Below are positions 53,525 to 61,185 of a DNA stretch of 64,000 nt, piece after piece (within the stretch, counting starts at the first letter, position 1; each line of letters begins with the position of its first letter). The stretch covers positions 32,317 through 96,316 of the forward strand of contig CAZSMK010000003.1 in NCBI GenBank assembly GCA_964608095.1, read 5' to 3'. The position numbers were made by a program, and so were the translations under genes. This DNA comes from CAZSMK01 sp964608095 (GTDB taxonomy: Bacteria > Sumerlaeota > Sumerlaeia > MWCT01 > JAGHBZ01). A model generated the notes under the pieces. It searched no databases. It was not told the origin of the DNA and saw only the letters and a program-made list of their open reading frames with translations.

Positions 53525-55879
53525 ATGATATTAGAACGGCGCTTTGTGATTGTAATAGCAGCCCTGTTTGTCCTGGGTGCACAGATGGGAGGAATAGCAA
53601 CAGCGGACGAGAGCGAGGCAAAGGATATCAATTTTGGCAAGATGTCTTCTGATTTCGGGAAAACCTCTCTTGTACCCAATCCCAAAATTGCATCAAACCT
53701 CTATCAAGTTCTTGATCTGTATCAGAAGAATCCCGCGGAGGTGAAAAAAATCACCCGGAAGGCTATGGCGGGAGATAAAGACATCAAATCTACCTTTGGA
53801 ATCGGGATAAACGAAAATAACGAAATAGCCGTGGCGATTAAACTATACGAGTATGATGAGGAGATTTTGAAAGGGCTCGAAAAAGCGGGCATCGAGGTGT
53901 TGAGTAGTATACCAGAGATGAAGAAAGTATATACATATCTGAGTCATGACGAGATAACCAACGCATCGCAGCTTCCGCAAGTTAAGAAGATTTCGCTGCC
54001 TGAAGCTGTGGTATATCATAAAGGTTCGATAACGCCGAAATCCGACTTTTATCTCCAAACGGACCAGGTTCGGGCGCAGTTCAACTATGAAGGTACTGGA
54101 GTTAAAGTGGGCATAATCTCGGATGGTATGAACTACACGGAAGATAGTGTTCGTGACGGCGATCTACCCGCGTTCGATGATCCCTATCTTGAGCCGCCTC
54201 CCAGCTACTATCCCGGGAGTAATATAAAATTCAACACCTTTGTCTCAGATGAGACGCTTGATGCTTCTGATCTCCAAAAGGTACGTATTGGCGAGGAAGG
54301 AACGGCGATGATGGAGATCGTCCACGATCTGGCGCCCAAGGCAACTCTCCTGTTTTGCAATTTCGACCCTTATTTACCGGGGACATTCAATCAGGCAAAG
54401 GACTGGCTTGCCTCGGAGGGGTGCGATATCATCTGCGACGATATCGGCTGGCTCGGTGTCGGAAACCTTGATGGTACCAGCATTGTCTCTCTTAAAAGCA
54501 CCGAACTCGTGAGAGCCGGACACCTCTATTATACGGCAGTCGGAAATATGGCTCAGAGTCACTATGGCGGTTACTTCACCGACGATCCTCTATATCCAAA
54601 CAAGATTCACAATTATGTGTTCGATCCCGCTAATAATCGATATGACGAAACCATAGAGGCGAGAGTCTATCCCGGGGGGGTCCTCGCATTTTATCTGTGG
54701 TGGTATGAACCATGGGATTATGCCAGTGACGATATTGATCTGTACATCCTCGATTCTCAGTCTCTTGATTTCAATAATCCCATAGCATACAGCACTGATA
54801 TCCAGAACGGCGATGATGAACCGTTTGAAGCAGCTGGCGTTATAAACTTAACGGGTGATACTGCAGTGGTAAGTGTGGTTATTGTCCGAAAGCATGAGGA
54901 TTTAACCCCGAGGAGGCTCGATCTTTTTGTCTATGGGTGGGGAGAGATGCTTGAGCACATCGTACCGGAAACGAGCATGGTGAACAACAACGAAGCGGGT
55001 GGCGGCGTGATGTCGATAGGGGCGATAGATGTGAATAGCGCACGACGTCTAACCGTTGAAGATTTTTCGAGCCGTGGTCCGACTCTCGACGGTAGGATAA
55101 AGCCTGAAATGGCTAATTATGATGGTGTGCCAACCGGCGTGCCGGGTTTTGAATCTTTCTATGGTACGTCAGCAGCAGCGCCGCATGCGGCGGGTGTTGC
55201 CGCACTACTTCACGAACTGTTGCCCTCTGCGAGCCCCGACGAGATTAATTCATTCCTTCGCTACTTTTGCGATGACCTTGCACCTGCGGGACTCGACAAT
55301 ATCTCAGGTTCGGGAAGAATGATCGCGTATCCGGTGTTTGATAGCTTGATAAACACAGGGTGGACTAACCGGGTAAAAACCTACAATTTCGATGACGGTA
55401 CGGAAGGATGGGAAAATTGGGCGCCGCCGGGATTTACCGCACCACAGTTTACGTGGCAGCCCGGAAACCTGGTGATGACGGCTCGATCCAACATTAATAC
55501 CTTCGGGTATTGGGTCAGTCCCGTTGTCGAATTTTTGCCCGATAACTCTATCAACCTTATTGCAGACAGACTTTATCAGGCGCGATTGCGTATCTGGTCT
55601 AATGCAGGACCTACTGATTTTCCGACATTCCGAGTTCGGGTTCACTCGACGCTTGAAAACGAGATCGCCCAAAAGGTTTTCAATAGCTCTAATGGAAACG
55701 GGATATATCCGTTGCCCGAAGGACGATATTATTATGTGTACTTCCGCCCGGACCAGGAAAGTATAGACAATGGTATCCGACTTGCGGTTGATATGATAAA
55801 TTTTGATCAGAGCGATAGTGCGACGGCATCTCTTTACGTCGATGAAGTTCAGGTAATGGAGCTCAATCTCCCATATTAA
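53525..55879 (+). CDS. Secreted subtilase-like protein (S8 family, Glu at His position)
   Basis: 784 residues with a signal peptide (about 1-27), a propeptide-like region, and a subtilisin fold: D200 (GIISDGM), S549 (GTSAAAPHAAGVAALL), and VGNMAQSH as candidate oxyanion segment. The usual HGT motif is replaced by E258-G-T in EEGTAMMEIVHDLAPKATL, with a nearby H267. About 150 C-terminal residues (NFDDGTEGWENW onward) look like a carbohydrate-binding-type beta domain. GGAGG lies upstream. It sits 57 bases after the giant protein. Whether it cleaves peptides is uncertain. Confidence 0.8.
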   Translation: MILERRFVIVIAALFVLGAQMGGIATADESEAKDINFGKMSSDFGKTSLVPNPKIASNLYQVLDLYQKNPAEVKKITRKAMAGDKDIKSTFGIGINENNEIAVAIKLYEYDEEILKGLEKAGIEVLSSIPEMKKVYTYLSHDEITNASQLPQVKKISLPEAVVYHKGSITPKSDFYLQTDQVRAQFNYEGTGVKVGIISDGMNYTEDSVRDGDLPAFDDPYLEPPPSYYPGSNIKFNTFVSDETLDASDLQKVRIGEEGTAMMEIVHDLAPKATLLFCNFDPYLPGTFNQAKDWLASEGCDIICDDIGWLGVGNLDGTSIVSLKSTELVRAGHLYYTAVGNMAQSHYGGYFTDDPLYPNKIHNYVFDPANNRYDETIEARVYPGGVLAFYLWWYEPWDYASDDIDLYILDSQSLDFNNPIAYSTDIQNGDDEPFEAAGVINLTGDTAVVSVVIVRKHEDLTPRRLDLFVYGWGEMLEHIVPETSMVNNNEAGGGVMSIGAIDVNSARRLTVEDFSSRGPTLDGRIKPEMANYDGVPTGVPGFESFYGTSAAAPHAAGVAALLHELLPSASPDEINSFLRYFCDDLAPAGLDNISGSGRMIAYPVFDSLINTGWTNRVKTYNFDDGTEGWENWAPPGFTAPQFTWQPGNLVMTARSNINTFGYWVSPVVEFLPDNSINLIADRLYQARLRIWSNAGPTDFPTFRVRVHSTLENEIAQKVFNSSNGNGIYPLPEGRYYYVYFRPDQESIDNGIRLAVDMINFDQSDSATASLYVDEVQVMELNLPY

Positions 55880-56057
55880 CTATATCCGGGTGCCACTTTT
55901 TCCGTGCCGAATTTGGACTGGGTTATGATTCATCCGGTTTGGATGAGTCCCCTCAAGTTGAAAAAAGGTCGTTCGGCTTGTAGCGGGGAAGTGGAAATAT
56001 TTTCGCAGGTTTCTTTCCTTTACTTATTCCGTTAACAAGGGGTTGGGTTTTTTACTG

Positions 56058-58856
56058 ATGAAACGGCTCGGATTTATATCGCTTCTGTTGTGCATGTGTC
56101 TGAATGGATATGCGCTTATAACGCTTGAACCAACGGGTGGCGTCCAGATCTCAAATGCCGACGGCTACTCCTTTCATCCTGCCATCAGTTTTGATAAATC
56201 CGCAAAAGAATGGGGAGTTATATGGTTGGATTACCGCATGTCTTTCTGGGAGATTCTGTATGGCCGGCTTGGTCTTGATGATGAAAACGCCCTCACTGTT
56301 GAAAATACGATGATGGAGATATCTCCTCTCGCGTCGTTCGACTCTGAGCCGGTTCTGGGACGTAGCACCAAATTTATCTCACTCTGGAACTATCTTGCCG
56401 GTTCCGGTTATATCTATTCAATAGCCATATCAAACGATGGAGCACATTCAGGGAGTAGCATAATAGATTTTACGGGAAGTTATGGTTATCGTCCTTCTCT
56501 TGTAGCCAGCGGCGGGGGATTCGGTGCGGCATGGGTAAGCGAGAACATGGTGTCAGCGAAATCGGATATTATTTTTGCCACGCTTGATTCGTCAGGCGCG
56601 GTCAGCGGAACAAAAAAAGATATCACGTCAAACGAGGCGGGAAACTCAGGGGGTCCTTCGGTCGCCTGGACAGGAAGCAAGTATGGTATCTGTTGGCATA
56701 ATAACAAAACCGGAATTTATCATATTTATTACCAGAGGTTGGACTCGAGCGGTACGGCGGAAACTGATATAATAGCAATTTCTCCACTTGCGCAAGGGTC
56801 GTTCAATCCGCGTATAGTCTGGACCGGCTATTCTTTTTTTCTTTGCTGGGAACAACAGGACGGCTCGAATTCTTCCCTATATTATTGTCTTCTGGATACT
56901 GCCGGAAACGTGCTTCTTGGTCCTTACAGCCTTTCTTCAACCGGCTATTCGCACCGACCTTGCCTCTGCTGGACAGGAAAAGTTGTCGGCATCTTCTGGC
57001 AGGAAGGTACTCCCGGCAATTCTGTCGTCTACTATGCGAGTATCGATGCCCTGGGAAAGAGGGTGGTAAATCCCGCGTCGGTGGTAAAGGTAACGAGTTC
57101 CGAGTATCCAGATGCGGTCTGGTCGGACTTTTATTATGTGCTTGCGTGGCAACAAGGAAGCGGCGCCAATACAGAAATTTATGCAGCAAAGGTGATTGAT
57201 CCGGATGCGATTGTTCAGAAAGACGATGCAGAGATCGTATCGGCGGATTTTCCTGAATCACTCTCTGTGGGAGAGAAGAGAAAGGCTGAGATACAAGTAA
57301 AAAACACAGGGACGACTACATGGACGTCTGGCGATGAATATGCGCTGGCTGCGGTTGGAGAAGAGGATCCCTTCAGCGAAACGCTGCGAATTCCGGTTCC
57401 CTCGACAACGAGCGTTGAGCCGGGAGATACCATAGTGTTTACGATAGACCTTAGCGCGCCTTATTCCGTGGGTTCTTTTACCTCCGATTGGCGTATGGTG
57501 AAATCCACCGACGGCTGGTTCGGCGCGACGGCATCAGAAATAGTTGACGTCACCTTTCCTTCAACCTGGTTTTTCCCTGTCGGGCGTAGCGGAACAATCG
57601 ATTCCGTGGTAGCCGAGGAAATTATATGGCTATTTAATCCCGGCAATGTCGACGCCGACGTTACTCTTACGGTGATTGATGAAGGAGGAAATAGTCATTC
57701 AACTTCGCTGAATATTGCGGCACATTCCCAGGATACTTTTACTATAAGTAGCCTTGTGAGCAATGTCAGGGCAGCGGTGTATATAACACAAACGAGTGGC
57801 ACATCCGTTTTTCCAGTACGTCGTCTTCGGTGGACTGATAACGGCATCCCGAACATTGCAGGGAGTCTTTCGCTCGGACATCATATAAGCTCGGACATCT
57901 GGTATTTACCCGAGGTAAGAACCGACGCGCATATTACTGATCTGTTGTGCGTGTATAATCATACGAATGATTCCGCAACGGTATCGTTTCAGATGATTCC
58001 CAATGCCGGCTCTTCCATCACTTTTCAGAGAGAACTTCAACCGAAGACCTTTCAACGTGTCTCTTTATCGGAGCTGCCTGTGAATCAACGCTACGCATGC
58101 ATTGTAGAATCTATTAATGATGTCCCGGTAGTAGTTGAGCATGAGCGCCTTGCAGATGCAGGAAGTTGGGACAATGCCGTGGGAACTGCAGGATTTGCCG
58201 CTCCTTGCTTATCGCAGAAATATTATTTTGCTGAAGGTTCGACAGTCGGCTTTGATGAATCAATCGTGGTCTTTAATCCCGGCGCAGAATCGCTTCAATT
58301 GAGTGTCTCTGTTTTCACGACGTTTGGTGAACCACGTGCGTATTCTTATACCCTTGATGCCTTGAACAGGTTGAATCTTGACGTGAGTTCTTTAGCGATC
58401 TCTCCCGCCCTCGCCATGTCTCTTGAAACTACCAATGGAGTCCCTTTTGTTACGGAACGGTTGATGAGCTGGAGTGTAAGCGGATTGCTCAATGCCGCCG
58501 CTCATGCAGAGAGAGGGAATTCCGTGCCTGCAACTACATGGTATCTTCCTGTCGCCGGTATGGCGGATACGGATGATTATATTATGCTTTTAAATCCGGG
58601 GACAGTAGATGCCCAAATCACCTTGACCATTTATGATGCCATCAGCCGTTCACAAATCCTGGATTATAGCGTCCCTGCTCGTCGAAGACGAACGATTTAT
58701 GTAGATGAAATTGACTTCTGCCGAAATGCGAATGTGGCAGGAGTGATAAAATCCAACGCTGTTCCTATAGTGGTTGGCTATTCATGCTATTGGACAACAG
58801 GCGATTATTTCTGGATAGACGGTGGCTCGTATACGGGCTTTCCTTTGCAGGATTAA
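56058..58856 (+). CDS. Secreted multidomain beta protein (propeller-like, NBR1-Ig, DUF5719-like)
   Basis: 932 residues from the ATG at 56058; no good ribosome site is visible. A signal peptide (about 1-20) is followed by about six repeats of the type WTGSKYGICWHNN...IYYQRLDSSG (beta-propeller-like, about 30-385), then an NBR1-like Ig domain (KAEIQVKNTGTTTWTSGDEYAL to TASEIVDVTF, about 395-500), and three or four repeats with WYLPV/WFFPVG and LNPGTVDAQITLTIYD character (DUF5719-like, about 505-930). No catalytic residues are seen. It is likely a surface binding protein expressed with the block upstream. Confidence 0.7.
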   Translation: MKRLGFISLLLCMCLNGYALITLEPTGGVQISNADGYSFHPAISFDKSAKEWGVIWLDYRMSFWEILYGRLGLDDENALTVENTMMEISPLASFDSEPVLGRSTKFISLWNYLAGSGYIYSIAISNDGAHSGSSIIDFTGSYGYRPSLVASGGGFGAAWVSENMVSAKSDIIFATLDSSGAVSGTKKDITSNEAGNSGGPSVAWTGSKYGICWHNNKTGIYHIYYQRLDSSGTAETDIIAISPLAQGSFNPRIVWTGYSFFLCWEQQDGSNSSLYYCLLDTAGNVLLGPYSLSSTGYSHRPCLCWTGKVVGIFWQEGTPGNSVVYYASIDALGKRVVNPASVVKVTSSEYPDAVWSDFYYVLAWQQGSGANTEIYAAKVIDPDAIVQKDDAEIVSADFPESLSVGEKRKAEIQVKNTGTTTWTSGDEYALAAVGEEDPFSETLRIPVPSTTSVEPGDTIVFTIDLSAPYSVGSFTSDWRMVKSTDGWFGATASEIVDVTFPSTWFFPVGRSGTIDSVVAEEIIWLFNPGNVDADVTLTVIDEGGNSHSTSLNIAAHSQDTFTISSLVSNVRAAVYITQTSGTSVFPVRRLRWTDNGIPNIAGSLSLGHHISSDIWYLPEVRTDAHITDLLCVYNHTNDSATVSFQMIPNAGSSITFQRELQPKTFQRVSLSELPVNQRYACIVESINDVPVVVEHERLADAGSWDNAVGTAGFAAPCLSQKYYFAEGSTVGFDESIVVFNPGAESLQLSVSVFTTFGEPRAYSYTLDALNRLNLDVSSLAISPALAMSLETTNGVPFVTERLMSWSVSGLLNAAAHAERGNSVPATTWYLPVAGMADTDDYIMLLNPGTVDAQITLTIYDAISRSQILDYSVPARRRRTIYVDEIDFCRNANVAGVIKSNAVPIVVGYSCYWTTGDYFWIDGGSYTGFPLQD

Positions 58857-58916
58857 CAGATCTTTTGTGCGTTGCTACAAGAACCACCTGCTTTCCGTTA
58901 TTTCCACACTCGTACT

Positions 58917-58994
58917 CGCACGCCTGAGGGTGCGCGTAATCGCTATCGCTATCGAAATCGTGTTTTTTTAAGAATTTCCTTCGCCCCGGCGGAT
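58917..58994. repeat. Dispersed intergenic repeat, copy B
   Basis: Second copy of the element at 39775-39840. The shared 19-mer GTGTTTTTTTAAGAATTTC is at 58960-58978, preceded by CGCTATCGCTAT (58941-58952) and followed by TTCGCC. Copy B carries a few extra bases between the two blocks. Confidence 0.8.
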
Positions 58995-59020
58995 GGTTAT
59001 TTTCTCATCCTCGCACTCGC

Positions 59021-59058
59021 TTTTTTCGAAGTAGGGTCGTTCGATGCCGAACGAACTC
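59021..59058. repeat. Hairpin repeat, copy 1
   Basis: TTTTTTCG-AGTAGGGTCGTTCG-CCGAACGA-CTC pattern, shared with 59388-59425. The inner TCGTTCG/CGAACGA forms a 7-base stem with a 4-base loop. It lies directly downstream of dispersed copy B. Confidence 0.75.
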
Positions 59059-59060
59059 AA

Positions 59061-59195
59061 GGACCTGTAAGGTTCTTATATACAAGCCCAGGGGTATACC
59101 GCGCCGTGGCGGGCAAATCCTGAGCGAACTTGTGAGCGGAAGGATGTCGCCCTGGGTTACGTTCCCCCCACCAGCCTCAGCCTGTAAGGCTGATA
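59061..59195. repeat. Composite inverted-repeat element
   Basis: Two similar hairpins, GGACCT-GTA-AGGTTC (59061-59075) and CAGCCT-GTA-AGGCTG (59078+100, that is 59178-59192), are each followed by a TATATA tract. They bracket a long-range pairing AGCCCAGGG (59085-59093) with CCCTGGGTT (59150-59158). No gene is supported here. Confidence 0.65.
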
Positions 59196-59387
59196 TATAA
59201 ATGATCCGATACCCAGAAGTTTTGCCTTTTGTGCGCTCCATACATTTGTGTTAAAAGCGCGGTTAAAAAATCGTTAAAACAATAATCGAACTACGGATTT
59301 TCACTTATCTCCACTAATAACCAGAATCGTCCCCGCGCGCTCACGCGCATTCGTACAGGCCCATGGCGTTGTATGCGCACTCGGTTG

Positions 59388-59425
59388 TTTTTTCGGAGTA
59401 GGGTCGTTCGGACCCGAACGACCTC
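59388..59425. repeat. Hairpin repeat, copy 2
   Basis: Same pattern as 59021-59058. Its core GTCGTTCGGACCCGAACGAC (59403-59422) is an almost perfect 20-base palindrome. It lies 367 bases from copy 1 in the same orientation. Confidence 0.75.
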
Positions 59426-59539
59426 CGCCGAAAGGCAAAATAAATATCATCTTATGGTTATAAATACGGTCGCAAAGCGCCCTCACTCCACACCGGTATA
59501 CCGATAGACTTTCCGCCCAGAACCGGAAGAATAATTAAA

Positions 59540-59570
59540 TTGCTGTTTGGAGTGCTCGTACCATTATAAT
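59540..59570 (+). promoter_or_regulatory. Promoter-like sequence before candidate RNA 1
   Basis: A perfect TATAAT at 59565-59570 with TTGCTG at 59540-59545, spacing 19, in gene-free DNA. Confidence 0.4.
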
Positions 59571-59576
59571 TAGGAG

Positions 59577-59777
59577 AACACAGAACAGCCGTTGTGGGGT
59601 GCGCGTGAAATGCTTTCACAAGCCCTCCGAGATTGTGCGCAATGGAGGATTGCGCGCAATTAAGAAATTCCGTCGTTCCAGTCGAGATAAAGAAGTGCAA
59701 ACTTTAAGGTTCGACCCCGGAAATGAGCTGCTATGCGGTGAGCTGTGACCCACCCGGTGGGAGGGTCTTTCTTTTTT
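59577..59777 (+). ncRNA. Candidate structured RNA 1 (about 200 nt, family unknown)
   Basis: Between a TATAAT box and an intrinsic terminator there is a stretch with nested pairings: CACAG (59579-59583) with CTGTG (59743-59747), CAGC (59586-59589) with GCTG (59727-59730), and GGGGT (59596-59600) with ACCCC (59714-59718). Inside are hairpins GTGAAA-TGC-TTTCAC (59605-59619) and CCTCC-gag-ATTG-tgcg-CAAT-GGAGG (59624-59648). A 12-base palindrome ATTGCGCGCAAT follows at 59649. No Rfam family is recognised by eye; it does not read as tRNA, tmRNA, SRP or RNase P RNA. A minus-strand open frame across it has no family-like sequence. Confidence 0.45.
59747..59777 (+). terminator. Intrinsic terminator without an upstream gene
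   Basis: GACCCACCC (59747-59755) pairs with GGGAGGGTC (59759-59767) with one mismatch and a 3-base loop, followed by TTTCTTTTTT. The nearest plus-strand gene ends 890 bases upstream, which supports a small transcript here. Confidence 0.8.
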
Positions 59778-59847
59778 CGCACTTTTAATCTATAGCACTA
59801 ATGTTTGCAACAAAGCAGATGTTTTTTAATAAAATTTGAATATTCAG

Positions 59848-59856
59848 TGGTATAAT
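59848..59856 (+). promoter_or_regulatory. Extended -10 promoter before candidate RNA 2
   Basis: TGGTATAAT gives a perfect -10 with the TGn extension, 7 bases before the first G of the RNA stem. No good -35 is present, as is acceptable for extended -10 promoters. Confidence 0.55.
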
Positions 59857-59859
59857 TTG

Positions 59860-59959
59860 AAAGGCTGTGGATGGGGAACCGGAGCCCGGCTGACAATGTT
59901 CCTTTTTCCTCTCGTGGAATCTATGTTCAAAGAACAGGTCCCTTCCATCCACAGCCTTT
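59860..59959 (+). ncRNA. Candidate small RNA 2 with a long closing stem
   Basis: The ends pair perfectly over 15 bases: AAAGGCTGTGGATGG (59860-59874) with CCATCCACAGCCTTT (59945-59959). GGAACC/GGTCCC continues the stem with one mismatch. Inside, TTCC-TCTCGT-GGAA (59906-59919) and GTTC-AAA-GAAC (59925-59935) form hairpins. With the extended -10 box just upstream this reads as a discrete RNA of about 100 bases. No known family was recognised. It is convergent with the sigma factor gene ending at 59999. Confidence 0.55.
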
Positions 59960-59998
59960 TGGGGATAGGTGATGTGTGAGTGGTAGCTCTATAGAATT

Positions 59999-60829
59999 TT
60001 AAAGTAAGCCGGTAAGTTGAGCCCTGGTGGCTGGTCTCCGTAATTTTTCGAGTGCCCGCTTCTCGATTTTTCTTACTCCTTCCTGACTCAAGCCGATCTT
60101 CTTACTTGCTTGCCTGAGACTCAATGGTTCGTTTCCATCAAAGCCAAACCGTAATTTAACCACATTCTTTTCACGTTCTGTGAGCGTGGATAACATTTGT
60201 TCAACTTTTTCCTGACGCTCATGTTCGAGACAAATTTCATGGGGATTCATAGACTCAGAATCTGTAACGAAGTCATAGAGGGTGCAGTCCGTACTTTCAC
60301 CCGGATGACTATCGAGAGAGAGTATTGAATCTCTCCATGTCATAATGGACTTTAGCTGTTCCGGATCGACGTTTAAGCCGTCCGCGATTTCTTTCTCTGA
60401 CGCATCTTTGCCGTGACGTACCCTGTAGGTATTAATGTATTCCGTAATCTTCCCCATGAGACGTGCTTTTCTCAGGGGCAATTTGACCAGTGAATTTTGG
60501 CGTCTCACCGCCAGTTGAATGGTTTGCCTTATCCAGAAAGCGGCGTAGGTGGAGAAACGGTATCCCTTTCTCCAGTCATATTTGTCGATAACGGCTAATA
60601 AGCCGATATTCCCTTCCTGGACGAGGTCAGGCAACGAGAGTCCTTTCCCCATAAACGAGACGGCGATTTTAACGACGAAGCGTAAATTAGCTTCGATAAT
60701 TTCCCGTCGTGCGTGTTCATCCCCTTTCTCATATCGTTTGAACAACTCAACTTCTTCTTCCCTTGTCAACACCTCATTGTGAGAGATATCATCAAGGTAG
60801 GGTTTTAAGGTTTGTTCAAATTTAACCAT
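59999..60829 (-). CDS. Alternative sigma-70 family factor (RpoD/RpoS/RpoH-like)
   Basis: 276 residues without region 1.1. Region 1.2 covers about 7-38 (YLDDISHNEVLTREEEVEL), region 2 about 39-112 (DLVQEGNIGLLAVIDKYDWRKGYRFSTYAAFWIRQ), region 3 about 115-190, and region 4 about 210-270 (LSLRQASKKIGLSQEGVRKIEKRALEKLR). The lack of region 1.1 and a diverged 2.4 point to a non-primary factor for a stress or stationary regulon. GGGGAG lies 8 bases before the ATG. The upstream 356 bases carry repeated CACTTTT boxes. Which regulon it serves cannot be seen. Confidence 0.92.
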   Translation of the reverse strand: MVKFEQTLKPYLDDISHNEVLTREEEVELFKRYEKGDEHARREIIEANLRFVVKIAVSFMGKGLSLPDLVQEGNIGLLAVIDKYDWRKGYRFSTYAAFWIRQTIQLAVRRQNSLVKLPLRKARLMGKITEYINTYRVRHGKDASEKEIADGLNVDPEQLKSIMTWRDSILSLDSHPGESTDCTLYDFVTDSESMNPHEICLEHERQEKVEQMLSTLTEREKNVVKLRFGFDGNEPLSLRQASKKIGLSQEGVRKIEKRALEKLRRPATRAQLTGLL

Positions 60830-61185
60830 ATTTTATACTCCCCAAATAGATTGCGTACGTAATTGAAAAGTGCAATATCTATGCCCTGTAGTGGGAATTC
60901 AGGGGAGTGTAGCGAAGAATGCTCATAATAAGTAACTTAGAGGCATATTTTCCGTCTTTTTGCCTATCGGAAGCCCCATTTCCAAAGGTTCACTTTTCGA
61001 AAAAGTGTAAACTTTTCTGCACAGTGTAAAGTTTTGTTCACACTTTTAACCTTTCAGAACCATTTAAAGAACTATATTTCTTTGGAACGTCTTTAACATT
61101 AAGGTATTATAAGAGTTCACGCGATGTACAAAATCAATGAAGTAAAATCGGAAAGGTTGTAGATTACACGGTTAAATTTTAGGGA
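60830..61185. other. Upstream region of the sigma factor gene
   Basis: 356 gene-free bases between gpsA and the sigma gene. It carries the box cluster listed at 60866-61047 and presumably the sigma gene promoter, whose -35/-10 I could not fix. Confidence 0.6.
60866..61047. promoter_or_regulatory. Cluster of CACTTTT/AAAAGTG boxes upstream of the sigma gene
   Basis: The heptamer occurs at 60866-60872, 60991-60997, 61001-61007 and 61041-61047, with a shortened ACTTTT at 61011-61016. CACTTTTCGAAAAAGTG (60991-61007) is a palindrome with a 3-base centre. AGTGTAAACTTTT (61004) and AGTGTAAAGTTTT (61023) are direct repeats 19 bases apart. This density is unlikely by chance and suggests an operator array. 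Confidence 0.55.

Noticed and set aside
59005..59241. Minus-strand open frame of 78 residues
   Set aside because: Lies wholly in the composite inverted-repeat element and reads as repeat-derived sequence.
59458..59700. Minus-strand open frame of 80 residues
   Set aside because: No ribosome site or family-like pattern; the DNA is better explained as a structured plus-strand RNA with palindromes. Kept as a small doubt.
59709..59718. GTTCGA-like tRNA T-loop
   Set aside because: The flanks do not form a T-stem, acceptor stem or anticodon arm; it is part of the GGGGT/ACCCC pairing in candidate RNA 1.
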